From contig CAZDJZ010000014.1 in the NCBI GenBank assembly GCA_964505785.1, positions 1-64,000 of the forward strand: a stretch of DNA of 64,000 nt, read 5' to 3'. Positions 1 to 6,838 of this stretch are shown in pieces. This DNA is from CAYRTV01 sp964505785 (GTDB lineage: Bacteria > Acidobacteriota > Aminicenantia > Aminicenantales > Aminicenantaceae). The translations under genes and the position numbers were made by a program. Under the pieces are notes generated by a model. The model had not been told where the DNA came from. It worked only from the letters and a program-made list of their open reading frames with translations, and ran no database searches. Position 1 is the first letter of the stretch. Each line of letters starts with the position of its first letter.

Positions 1-55
1 TGATAAAAATGGAATTACAAAAATATCGCAATATTTTTATGAATAATTCAGGTTA
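1..55 (+). repeat. Right end of a family A dispersed repeat
   Basis: The first 55 bases match, with only a few mismatches and about two bases of gap, the right end of the element at 29384-29440. Both contain a TGATAAAAA start, an inverted pair built on AAATTGC/ATCGCAAT, and the terminal TTCAGGTTA. The left part of this copy lies outside the window. It runs directly into the coding sequence of the first ABC ATPase and supplies an in-frame TAA at 44-46. Confidence 0.75.
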
Positions 56-88
56 GATAATGTCTACTTCAATATTCCCAAAGGATAT

Positions 89-865
89 GTGATGGGGCTT
101 ATCGGACCCAACGGAGCCGGGAAGACGACTCTCATCAAGCTGATTATGAATTTGATCCGGAAAAATGCCGGCCATATTGAGCTTTTCGGCCTGGACAACA
201 TTCAGCATGAAACAGAAATCAAATCCCGGATCGGATTCGTCTACGATGTGCCGCAATTTTATGAAGACATCAAATTAAGACAAACCGCCAAAGCTATTGC
301 TCCCTTTTATCCCAAGTGGGATCAAAATCGTTTTCTCAAACTCATGGATGACTTCGAACTGCCGCTGAGTAAAAAATTCAAGAAGCTTTCTCACGGCATG
401 AAAATGAAATTTTCCCTGGCATTAGCCCTTTCTCATGACGCGGACCTTATCCTTATGGACGAACCCACCGCCGGACTTGACCCGGTCTTCAGGCAGGAAC
501 TTCTGGAGCGCATAGCGGAAATCATACAGGATGAAGAAAAAACTGTTCTCTTCTCCACCCATATCACCTCTGATCTGGAACGAATCGCGGATTATATCAC
601 TTTTATTCATAACGGCAGCATTGTTTTTTCAACTGTGATGGATGATATTCTGAGCAATTGGGGCATTATCAAAGCCGGGGCTGACCTGCTGAATGAAATA
701 GATATCCCCGCCATGATGGGATATCAGAAAACCGGTTATGGAATCGATGTTTTGTCTGCAAATATTCGCGCTGCCTCCTCGCAGGTGCCTCATGACGCGG
801 TTATAGAAAAGGCGACTTTAGAGGACGTGATGTATTTTATCGGAAAAGGAAACCCCAATGCTTAA
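89..865 (+). CDS. ABC transporter ATP-binding protein, 5' end disrupted
   Basis: ATPase of an ABC-2 type (YtrB/BcrA-like) exporter that would power the permease encoded next. Counting from the GTG at 89, Walker A GPNGAGKTT is at residues 6-14, the signature LSHGM at 100-104, Walker B LILMDEP at 120-126 and the H-switch at H158. It aligns without gaps to residues 31 onward of the paralogue at 1549-2418, so about 30 N-terminal residues (first strands of the ATPase fold) are missing. Homologous coding continues back through 56 (DNVYF matches KDISF), but a TAA at 44-46 inside a dispersed repeat closes the frame. GTG 89 or ATG 92 are the only starts left. The protein is probably non-functional or poorly functional; an assembly error is the alternative. 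It overlaps the permease start by 8 bases. Confidence 0.8.
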   Translation: MMGLIGPNGAGKTTLIKLIMNLIRKNAGHIELFGLDNIQHETEIKSRIGFVYDVPQFYEDIKLRQTAKAIAPFYPKWDQNRFLKLMDDFELPLSKKFKKLSHGMKMKFSLALALSHDADLILMDEPTAGLDPVFRQELLERIAEIIQDEEKTVLFSTHITSDLERIADYITFIHNGSIVFSTVMDDILSNWGIIKAGADLLNEIDIPAMMGYQKTGYGIDVLSANIRAASSQVPHDAVIEKATLEDVMYFIGKGNPNA

Positions 866-1538
866 ACACATCCGCAAAGAATTGATCTTTAATCAGACTC
901 AACTCTATATCTTCGCAGGATACACAGTCTTTTTCTGGATTTGGATTATTCTGCGGGATACTCCCGCCCAATTGTCTCTCGTTTTCCTGGCATTCATCCT
1001 GCCGCTTTTCTGTGCGGTAAGTCTGCAGGCAAGGGAAGAGAAATTCAAAGCCTGGATTGTCAACTGCAGCCTGCCGACAACCCGCAAAACCATCATTCTG
1101 GCGCGTTTTCTGACTTCCTGGATGCTGATTCTGGCTGCCTTGGTCTATGGAATTATATTTATATCCATCTTCCAGAAGAACAAAGAATTTATTTATCAAA
1201 TTGGAAATATTAAATCCATCTTGGTCTTTCTGCTATTTGCCAGTTTTTTCCTGGCTTTCCTGTGGCCCTTCACTATCCGCTTTGGTTTGTCCGGAGTCAT
1301 GATCGGACTTGTGGCGTTCCAGGTCCTGGGAGTCTTCGTTTTAGTCCTGTCCCGGGCGGTAAGCAGGGAAAACAATATTCTCCGTTCTTTTATCGGTATT
1401 GTTGCCGATGGAATCAAATTTTTGTTAAATCATGATCCGACCCTTATTTATTTGTTTCTTATCCTCCTCGCTGCCGCAGTGGTTAATGGTTTCACTTTGA
1501 AATTTTCTCAGTTTCTCTTCGCACGGAGGGATTTTTAG
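858..1538 (+). CDS. ABC-2 type transporter permease (pair 1)
   Basis: A 226-residue integral membrane protein, the channel subunit partnered by the upstream ATPase. About six hydrophobic segments are visible (roughly residues 17-33, 38-58, 88-108, 121-141, 145-165, 190-212), the layout usual for half-size ABC-2 permeases. The start overlaps the ATPase stop by 8 bases, so translation is likely coupled. Substrate cannot be read from the sequence; relatives export lipids, antibiotics or peptides. It is related in size and topology to the permease at 2411-3100, supporting duplication of the whole ATPase-permease pair. Confidence 0.8.
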   Translation: MLKHIRKELIFNQTQLYIFAGYTVFFWIWIILRDTPAQLSLVFLAFILPLFCAVSLQAREEKFKAWIVNCSLPTTRKTIILARFLTSWMLILAALVYGIIFISIFQKNKEFIYQIGNIKSILVFLLFASFFLAFLWPFTIRFGLSGVMIGLVAFQVLGVFVLVLSRAVSRENNILRSFIGIVADGIKFLLNHDPTLIYLFLILLAAAVVNGFTLKFSQFLFARRDF

Positions 1539-1548
1539 GAGGGGGACC

Positions 1549-2418
1549 ATGCAGGATACATTGGAAATCAAGGGGCTCTGTAAGGAATACCCCGGCTTTG
1601 CCTTGAAAGATATATCTTTCCGGCTGCCGTCCGGTTATATTATGGGGCTTATCGGCCCAAATGGCGCCGGGAAGACCACCATCATCAAATTAATCCTCAA
1701 TATGATAAAGCGCCAAGCCGGTGAGATCAGCGTTTTTGGTTTAGATAATATTGAGCATGAAACCGCCATAAAATCCAGGATAGGATTCGTCCATGAAGAA
1801 CCCCGTTATCACGGATACCTTAAGGTCAGGGAAATCGGTTCCCTTTTTGCCCGTTTTTATCCACGGTGGGATAAAGATGAATTTTCACGATTGTGTGATG
1901 AATTTTCAGTCCCGGAAAACAAAAATTTTTCCGCCTTTTCCAGAGGGACGAAAATGAAGCTTTCCCTGGCCTTAGCGCTGGCCCATAACGCTGACTTCCT
2001 GCTTATGGACGAGCCCACCACCGGACTTGATCCGGTTTTCAGGCGAGAGTTATTGATGAAACTGTCCCGGCTCATCCAGGATGAAAACAAGGCCGTCTTA
2101 TTCTCAACACATATCACCTCCGATCTGGAACGGACAACGGATTTTATCACCTACATCCAAAACGGAAAGATCCTGTTCTCAACGACCAAAGATGAACTGT
2201 TCGAAAAATGGGCGGTTGTCAAAGGCGGAAATGATATTCTTAATCCGGAAACGGAAAAGCTTTTTCTGGGTATTCGAAAAAGCAAGGTCGGATTTAAAGC
2301 ATTGACGTCTAATAAAGAACACCTCCGGCATGCCTTTTCCGGCAAAGATTTCCTCCTTGAGAAACCGTCACTTGAGGAACTGATGTTTCTGCTGAGCAAA
2401 GGAGAAATTAATGCTTAA
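1549..2418 (+). CDS. ABC transporter ATP-binding protein (pair 2)
   Basis: A 289-residue cytoplasmic ATPase, intact version of the paralogue at 89-865. Walker A GPNGAGKTT at 36-44, degenerate signature FSRGT at 130-134, Walker B LLMDEP at 151-156 followed by TTGLDP, H-switch H188. The C-terminal 75 residues after the ATPase fold are the extension typical of YtrB/CcmA-type exporters. The start ATG at 1549 has a strong ribosome binding site (AGGAGGGGG) a few bases upstream. It follows the pair 1 permease by 10 bases and overlaps the pair 2 permease by 8 bases, so all four genes form one operon. The signature motif deviates from LSGGQ in both copies, as in other members of this subfamily. Confidence 0.9.
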   Translation: MQDTLEIKGLCKEYPGFALKDISFRLPSGYIMGLIGPNGAGKTTIIKLILNMIKRQAGEISVFGLDNIEHETAIKSRIGFVHEEPRYHGYLKVREIGSLFARFYPRWDKDEFSRLCDEFSVPENKNFSAFSRGTKMKLSLALALAHNADFLLMDEPTTGLDPVFRRELLMKLSRLIQDENKAVLFSTHITSDLERTTDFITYIQNGKILFSTTKDELFEKWAVVKGGNDILNPETEKLFLGIRKSKVGFKALTSNKEHLRHAFSGKDFLLEKPSLEELMFLLSKGEINA

Positions 2419-3100
2419 ACTGTGCTGGAAAGATTTTTTCATCACCCGCCGCTTCTGGCCGCCCGCTTTGTTTTTCTTTGTCATTCTGATGAATATGTTC
2501 GTTTTTTCTTTATCACTTTTCCTCCTGGCATCCGTTCTGCTTTCATTTCTCATGATTATTGCCGTACCGATGATTGAAGAGAAATACAAGACAGAGTTGA
2601 CCTTCTTAAGCCTCCCCATAAAAAAGCAAACCATTGTCACGTCCAGATACATTTCTTCTTTTTTCATCGCTGTCATCGGATTGGGTCTGAGTCTTGTGTC
2701 AAGTTATTTCTACAGCTTTGTATTTACCGAATACACCGCCGCTATCCGTTCGGTCATCAGTCTGCAGGGAAGTATCCTGCTTATTTTTTTTACTTTGATT
2801 TTAGCGGCTGTTTTTTTCCCGTTTTACTATCGCTTCAGCATAGGAAAAGCGCTGCTGGTTTTCCCGGCTGTTTTTTTCGGTTTTTTCGCGGTTTTATGGC
2901 TGGGCTATAACCTGGTTTCCCTTTTTCTGAACCGGCCTGGTCCGCTGTTTACAGCACAGTCAGTTATATTATTTTGGAAGGATATACAAAATTCGCTCAC
3001 TTTGCCAGTATCTCATTTGTTAATGATTCTTCTTTTAGCCGCCCTGGTCAGCGTGTCCGCTTTTATCTCCATAAAAGCCTACCAGCATAAAGACCTATGA
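2411..3100 (+). CDS. ABC-2 type transporter permease (pair 2)
   Basis: A 229-residue membrane protein with about six transmembrane stretches, including a very hydrophobic Phe-rich start (residues 10-45) and segments near 76-100, 117-140, 145-170 and 200-220. It overlaps the preceding ATPase by 8 bases, the same junction geometry as in pair 1. The stop TGA overlaps an ATG at 3097 (ATGA), which opens a further small frame that now looks decayed. The two ATPases are closely similar, while the permeases have diverged more; they could form a heteromeric exporter or two exporters. Confidence 0.82.
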   Translation: MLKLCWKDFFITRRFWPPALFFFVILMNMFVFSLSLFLLASVLLSFLMIIAVPMIEEKYKTELTFLSLPIKKQTIVTSRYISSFFIAVIGLGLSLVSSYFYSFVFTEYTAAIRSVISLQGSILLIFFTLILAAVFFPFYYRFSIGKALLVFPAVFFGFFAVLWLGYNLVSLFLNRPGPLFTAQSVILFWKDIQNSLTLPVSHLLMILLLAALVSVSAFISIKAYQHKDL

Positions 3101-3309
3101 ATAAAATCATACTCATTCTTGTCCTGCTGCTTCTATTCGTCCTTCTCTCTTTTTAACGGAACAATACAGATCCGATTACACCTTTAACGGAGATTCACTT
3201 TATTTCTCCCGGAACAAATCGGGATATGGGTTTCCGTAGGGATACCAATCTGCATAAGCTGCCAATTCTTGTCATGCTCTTTGATCACATGCCGGATTAC
3301 GGCAACTAG
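3097..3309 (+). pseudogene. Decayed small secreted-protein gene
   Basis: An ATG overlapping the permease stop (ATGA) opens a frame that begins with a clean signal-peptide-like stretch (MNKIILILVLLLLFVLLSF) and then hits TAA at 3154-3156 just after a run of five T. Reading on in the +1 frame across that T run gives TEQYRSDYTFNGDSLYFSR and NKSGYGFP before a TAG, which resembles one blade of a TolB/PD40-type propeller protein. The picture fits a gene that lost its frame in the homopolymer and was truncated. Function of the parent gene is unknown; a 19-residue hydrophobic peptide could also be real. Confidence 0.4.
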
Positions 3310-3470
3310 GAGAAGCAGACAACAGAGGATGGGTTCCGATAGGTATGTATCACGGTATATTGTAAGGATAAAAGTGCAGGAATGACAGGATTATTTGATT
3401 CACTAGAACAAACCGCCGGATGAATCTGACCTCCCTTGGATAAACCAAAGGAGAGGCTTCTGGCGTTAGA

Positions 3471-3547
<77 letters not shown>

Positions 3548-3654
3548 ACGCATGAAAACATATAACTGGTAGTCAAGAGGTATAAATATAGCGGATTACA
3601 GGATATATTTCAATAGAAAATGAGTTTGCGCTTCTTTATTAGGGCATGGAATTA

Positions 3655-4659
3655 TCAATCTTTTATTTTAAGTACGGCGGCACCATCTATCCGGCTGTCC
3701 TTGATCAGCTTAAGAACTTCATTGGCTTCTTCAAGGCGAAATATCTGCGTGGTAGTACGGATAGGAATCTCCGGGGCGATCTGGATAAGCTCTTCTCCGT
3801 CCTGGCGTGTGGCATTAGCCACGCTCCGCAGGTTCTTTTCATAATACAAAGATTTTTTATAGTCCATTTCCGGGATAGGGCTCATATATACACCGGCGCA
3901 AACCTGAATGCCGCCTTTATCCAAAACCCGCATGCCGTCAAGAACAGTGGAACCGGCTGGAGTAAAATTAATGATGCCGTCCAGTTTTTCCGGAGGGTCA
4001 TCTTCAAGTGTGCCGGTCCAAACCGCTCCCAGTTTTTCTCCCAGCCTGCGGTGTTCCACAGCGCGCGAAAAAACGTAAACCTCGCAGCCCCAATGGACCG
4101 CGACCTGGATAGCCATATGAGCCGAGGCACCGAATCCAATTAATCCCAGGCGCTGTCCAGGGTCGATCTCACTTAGGCGCAAAGCCCTGTAACCGATAAT
4201 ACCAGCGCATAACAGCGGTGCCGCTTCTTCATCCGGAAAGGCTTCCGGCAGAGAATAAACGAAGTTTTCAGGAGCAGCAATATATTCGGCAAATCCCCCA
4301 TCGACATGGTATCCGGTAAAAGTTGCATTTTCGCACATGTTTTCCATTTCTTTTTCACAGTACCGGCAGGTCTCATCCGTGGAATACAGCCAAGCCACAC
4401 CCACCCGGTCTCCCTTTTGGAACCTTGAGGCAATGGGGCCGTTGCCTACGACTTCTCCGACTACCTGATGACCGGGAATTATTGGAAGCTTCATCTCAGA
4501 AAGTTCGCCCTCCGCTTCATGGAGGTCAGTGTGGCAAACTCCGCAAACCCTGACTTTGATCAGTACTTGATCGTCTTTAGGTTTAGGGCGGGGCAAATCC
4601 ACAAATTTCAAGGGTTTTTCTTCAATAGGTCCGAATTTCTGAAGCTGCATGGCTTTCAT
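3655..4659 (-). CDS. Zinc-dependent alcohol dehydrogenase (AdhP/AdhA-like)
   Basis: A 334-residue medium-chain dehydrogenase/reductase that should oxidise primary alcohols or reduce aldehydes with NAD(P). GroES-like domain first, with catalytic zinc ligands C42 (GVCHTD), H64 (PGHQ) and C151; Rossmann domain with GFGASA at 176-181. The structural zinc loop has only C98, C101 and C109; the first of the four usual cysteines is replaced by Asp (D95). The gene sits alone on the minus strand, 14 bases downstream of the exonuclease gene, so it may be co-transcribed with it. In a fermenter it could dispose of reducing equivalents, but the substrate is not shown by the sequence. Confidence 0.88.
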   Translation of the reverse strand: MKAMQLQKFGPIEEKPLKFVDLPRPKPKDDQVLIKVRVCGVCHTDLHEAEGELSEMKLPIIPGHQVVGEVVGNGPIASRFQKGDRVGVAWLYSTDETCRYCEKEMENMCENATFTGYHVDGGFAEYIAAPENFVYSLPEAFPDEEAAPLLCAGIIGYRALRLSEIDPGQRLGLIGFGASAHMAIQVAVHWGCEVYVFSRAVEHRRLGEKLGAVWTGTLEDDPPEKLDGIINFTPAGSTVLDGMRVLDKGGIQVCAGVYMSPIPEMDYKKSLYYEKNLRSVANATRQDGEELIQIAPEIPIRTTTQIFRLEEANEVLKLIKDSRIDGAAVLKIKD

Positions 4660-4673
4660 GGCCTGATGACTCC

Positions 4674-5999
4674 TTATTTATTAATTTTCTTATTATACGC
4701 TTTTAATTTATTTTTCAAACGTTCTTTTCTGTGCGAGAAATCACTTTCATAATAATTGGAAAAACCCATGGAGACAACATAGCCTTCTTCAGCATATTTA
4801 AAGGCGGCCGCAAAATCTTTCCGCTGGTGTTCATAATACATAGCCAGCTCTCGGAGAGAGAACAGCAAGTCGCGGGAGGGTGACTCTATATCCGCCATCT
4901 CCCTCCATAACATCAACGCTTGTTTCCAGTTTTGCGTCCGTTTAAAATGAAGGGAAAGACGCCGCCGGGTGGACATGCCGGTCGGCTCATCCAAATCCCC
5001 ATCCAAGGCTTTAGTGAAAAAACGGGAAGCGGCTTTGGTATCTCCGCGTCGCTCCATGACTTTACCCGCTCCGAAAAAGTCCATGGCATCAGCTATACAC
5101 ATTTCTTCATCCTCGGAGAAGATAGAAGCTCCAATCACTACGACTCCCAGCAGGGAAAGAATATCTTCGGCATTGTGGTATAAAACAGGTTCGATTAAAT
5201 CATAATTTCCGGTCTTGAGATATTCGAAATAACGCCACGGCACCTCTGAGGAAGGAATATCATCTTCCCGGTAAGTCCCTACGACTTCTTTAGCCAAATA
5301 AGTCAGACGGCAGGATTCAAATTTATGTTTCCAGAGGCACCGGGCCGGAAACAGAAAATCCAGATGGGGCAGAGCTCCTAAATTAAACGGTATTCGGTGC
5401 AGGATATAGCGGGTTTCCAACAGCGGCAGATCAAAGGATTTTCCGTTATACGTTACGACCGATTGAAAATTGTGGTCTTCCAGAAAGTGTTCCAGTTCCT
5501 GAATCATTTTTTCCTCAGACCCGAGTTCACCAAGAAAAAATTGCCCCACCCAGAATTTATCATCCCGGTAATAGCCCATGCCGACATTGAACGGAACAAC
5601 ACCGGTCCCGCCGGAAAGGCCCGTAGTTTCAAGGTCGATAAAAAGGGCTGAAGACAGATCCAAATTTTCAAAAGCAGGGTCATTGCTTAAATGTGCAAGG
5701 GTTTCACTGGAAATATTCAATCCCTGCCCAATACGAATATTCCCATACCGGGCTTCCAGAGAATAAGGGTTTTCCGTAAACTGAATATCCTCTCGTTCCA
5801 GAGGCAGCGGATGCGGTTGGGGCGAAGGCTTTTCAGATTTAATCCGCCCTCTGAGTGTTATCAATTGCTCCAGTTTTTCTTTTGTAGTCAGACCCTCTTT
5901 CTCATCGATTTCCGTCCAGATTTCCTGAAACCCTGCGGAACGGCTCCGGGCTTTCCGTTCCTGTTTGAGGCGCTCCAGTTTTTTCTTAATATCACTCAT
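4674..5999 (-). CDS. YprB-type RNase H-like exonuclease with TPR-like tail
   Basis: A 441-residue cytoplasmic protein. Residues about 115-290 form a ribonuclease H-like DEDDh exonuclease domain: D122 and E124 (FIDLETTGLSGG), D190 (NGKSFDLPLLE), H275 and D279 (YHNAEDILSLLG). The N-terminal 60 residues are charged and helical; the C-terminal 150 residues are helical repeats (TPR-like) with several aromatic pairs. Bacterial members (Bacillus YprB family) are usually linked to DNA or RNA processing, substrate unproven. It precedes the adh gene on the same strand with 14 bases between. The start ATG at 5999 is the first of the frame and fits family length. Confidence 0.85.
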   Translation of the reverse strand: MSDIKKKLERLKQERKARSRSAGFQEIWTEIDEKEGLTTKEKLEQLITLRGRIKSEKPSPQPHPLPLEREDIQFTENPYSLEARYGNIRIGQGLNISSETLAHLSNDPAFENLDLSSALFIDLETTGLSGGTGVVPFNVGMGYYRDDKFWVGQFFLGELGSEEKMIQELEHFLEDHNFQSVVTYNGKSFDLPLLETRYILHRIPFNLGALPHLDFLFPARCLWKHKFESCRLTYLAKEVVGTYREDDIPSSEVPWRYFEYLKTGNYDLIEPVLYHNAEDILSLLGVVVIGASIFSEDEEMCIADAMDFFGAGKVMERRGDTKAASRFFTKALDGDLDEPTGMSTRRRLSLHFKRTQNWKQALMLWREMADIESPSRDLLFSLRELAMYYEHQRKDFAAAFKYAEEGYVVSMGFSNYYESDFSHRKERLKNKLKAYNKKINK

Positions 6000-6048
6000 T
6001 TCATTTCACTGCTGTATTGCTTAGCCTAACCTATTAGTTCGAAAATGA

Positions 6049-6240
6049 CCCGCCCGGGTCATCCTGAGGCCTGCTAAGCAGGCCGTAAGGATCTCATGCT
6101 GCATCCTCTCCTCCTCCGGCGCCAAATAAATCGTCTCCGTTTCCTCGTGCCAGCGCCGTCTGAGATCCCTCCTCGCTAAGCCCCTCGGGACGGCATTGAA
6201 TTAAAAAATGTCGTCGTCTGCGGCCATCCCGGCCTGTGAA
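6049..6240. repeat. Family E intergenic repeat cluster
   Basis: The 290-base gap between the exonuclease and yjbQ-type genes holds no gene. It contains GTCATCCTGAGG, a perfect GGCCTGCT/AGCAGGCC palindrome at about 6072-6088, AAGGATCTCATGCTGC, GAGATCCCTCC and GTCGTCTGCGGC, all words that recur near 26.1, 38.05 and 46.4 kb. The palindrome could form a hairpin in RNA. Confidence 0.55.
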
Positions 6241-6292
6241 TACCTCAGGACTATTATAAACGAATCTCATTGAATAACAATGCTGGGGAGGT

Positions 6293-6715
6293 CTATTTTT
6301 CTCCCATTATTTGAACCACCAGCTCACGGTCGCGGGAACGGTTGTCAAAATCAATAAATACAATCTGCTGCCAGGTCCCGAGCGTCATCCGGCCTTTGAC
6401 CACGGGAATCGTCAGGGAAGGGCCCAGCAAAGAGGCCCGCACATGAGAAAACCCATTTCCGTCGCCCCAGCGCGCATCATGATGATAGGACCGTCCCTGC
6501 GGAATGATCCGGTCCATCATTTCTGCAAAATCCTGCTCAAGGCCGGATTCATATTCAATTGCTGTGAGTCCTCCAGTGGAACCGGGCACAAACACAGTAA
6601 CCGTGCCGTTTTGTATTCGGCTGAGAGACAATGCTTCCGCAACTTTACCGGTTATATCCTGCATATCATGGAATCCCTGCGAAGAAATGCGGATTATTTG
6701 TGTTTCTATGGCCAT
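6293..6715 (-). CDS. YjbQ family (UPF0047) protein
   Basis: A 140-residue protein covering the whole YjbQ/UPF0047 fold. Recognisable blocks are GFHDMQDIT, VFVPGSTGGLTAIEYE, a histidine-rich YHHDARWGDGNGFSHVRASLLG and the closing GTWQQIVFIDFDNRSRDRE. Conserved His/Asp/Glu residues of the family are all present. Some members show weak thiamine-phosphate synthase activity in vitro; the true role is unsettled. The start ATG has GGAGGTTA just upstream. Single-gene unit, divergent from the GGDEF gene at 6839. Confidence 0.92.
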   Translation of the reverse strand: MAIETQIIRISSQGFHDMQDITGKVAEALSLSRIQNGTVTVFVPGSTGGLTAIEYESGLEQDFAEMMDRIIPQGRSYHHDARWGDGNGFSHVRASLLGPSLTIPVVKGRMTLGTWQQIVFIDFDNRSRDRELVVQIMGEK

Positions 6716-6838
6716 ATTAACCTCCTTAATTCAGGTTATTACTTTTCGAGAAAAATTTCACCCCGCAAATCACCCTTTGAGGGGTTGCATCAAAATTGTT
6801 TTCAAACTAAATTATTTATTGGTTAGGGTAGAATATTA

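Noticed and set aside
2..43. In-frame peptide KNGITK before the ABC ATPase looks like the first strand of an ABC protein.
   Set aside because: The same bases match the non-coding repeat at 29384-29440, so the resemblance is probably chance.
3646..4143. A 165-codon plus-strand frame.
   Set aside because: Lies wholly antisense to the zinc alcohol dehydrogenase, with no family features.
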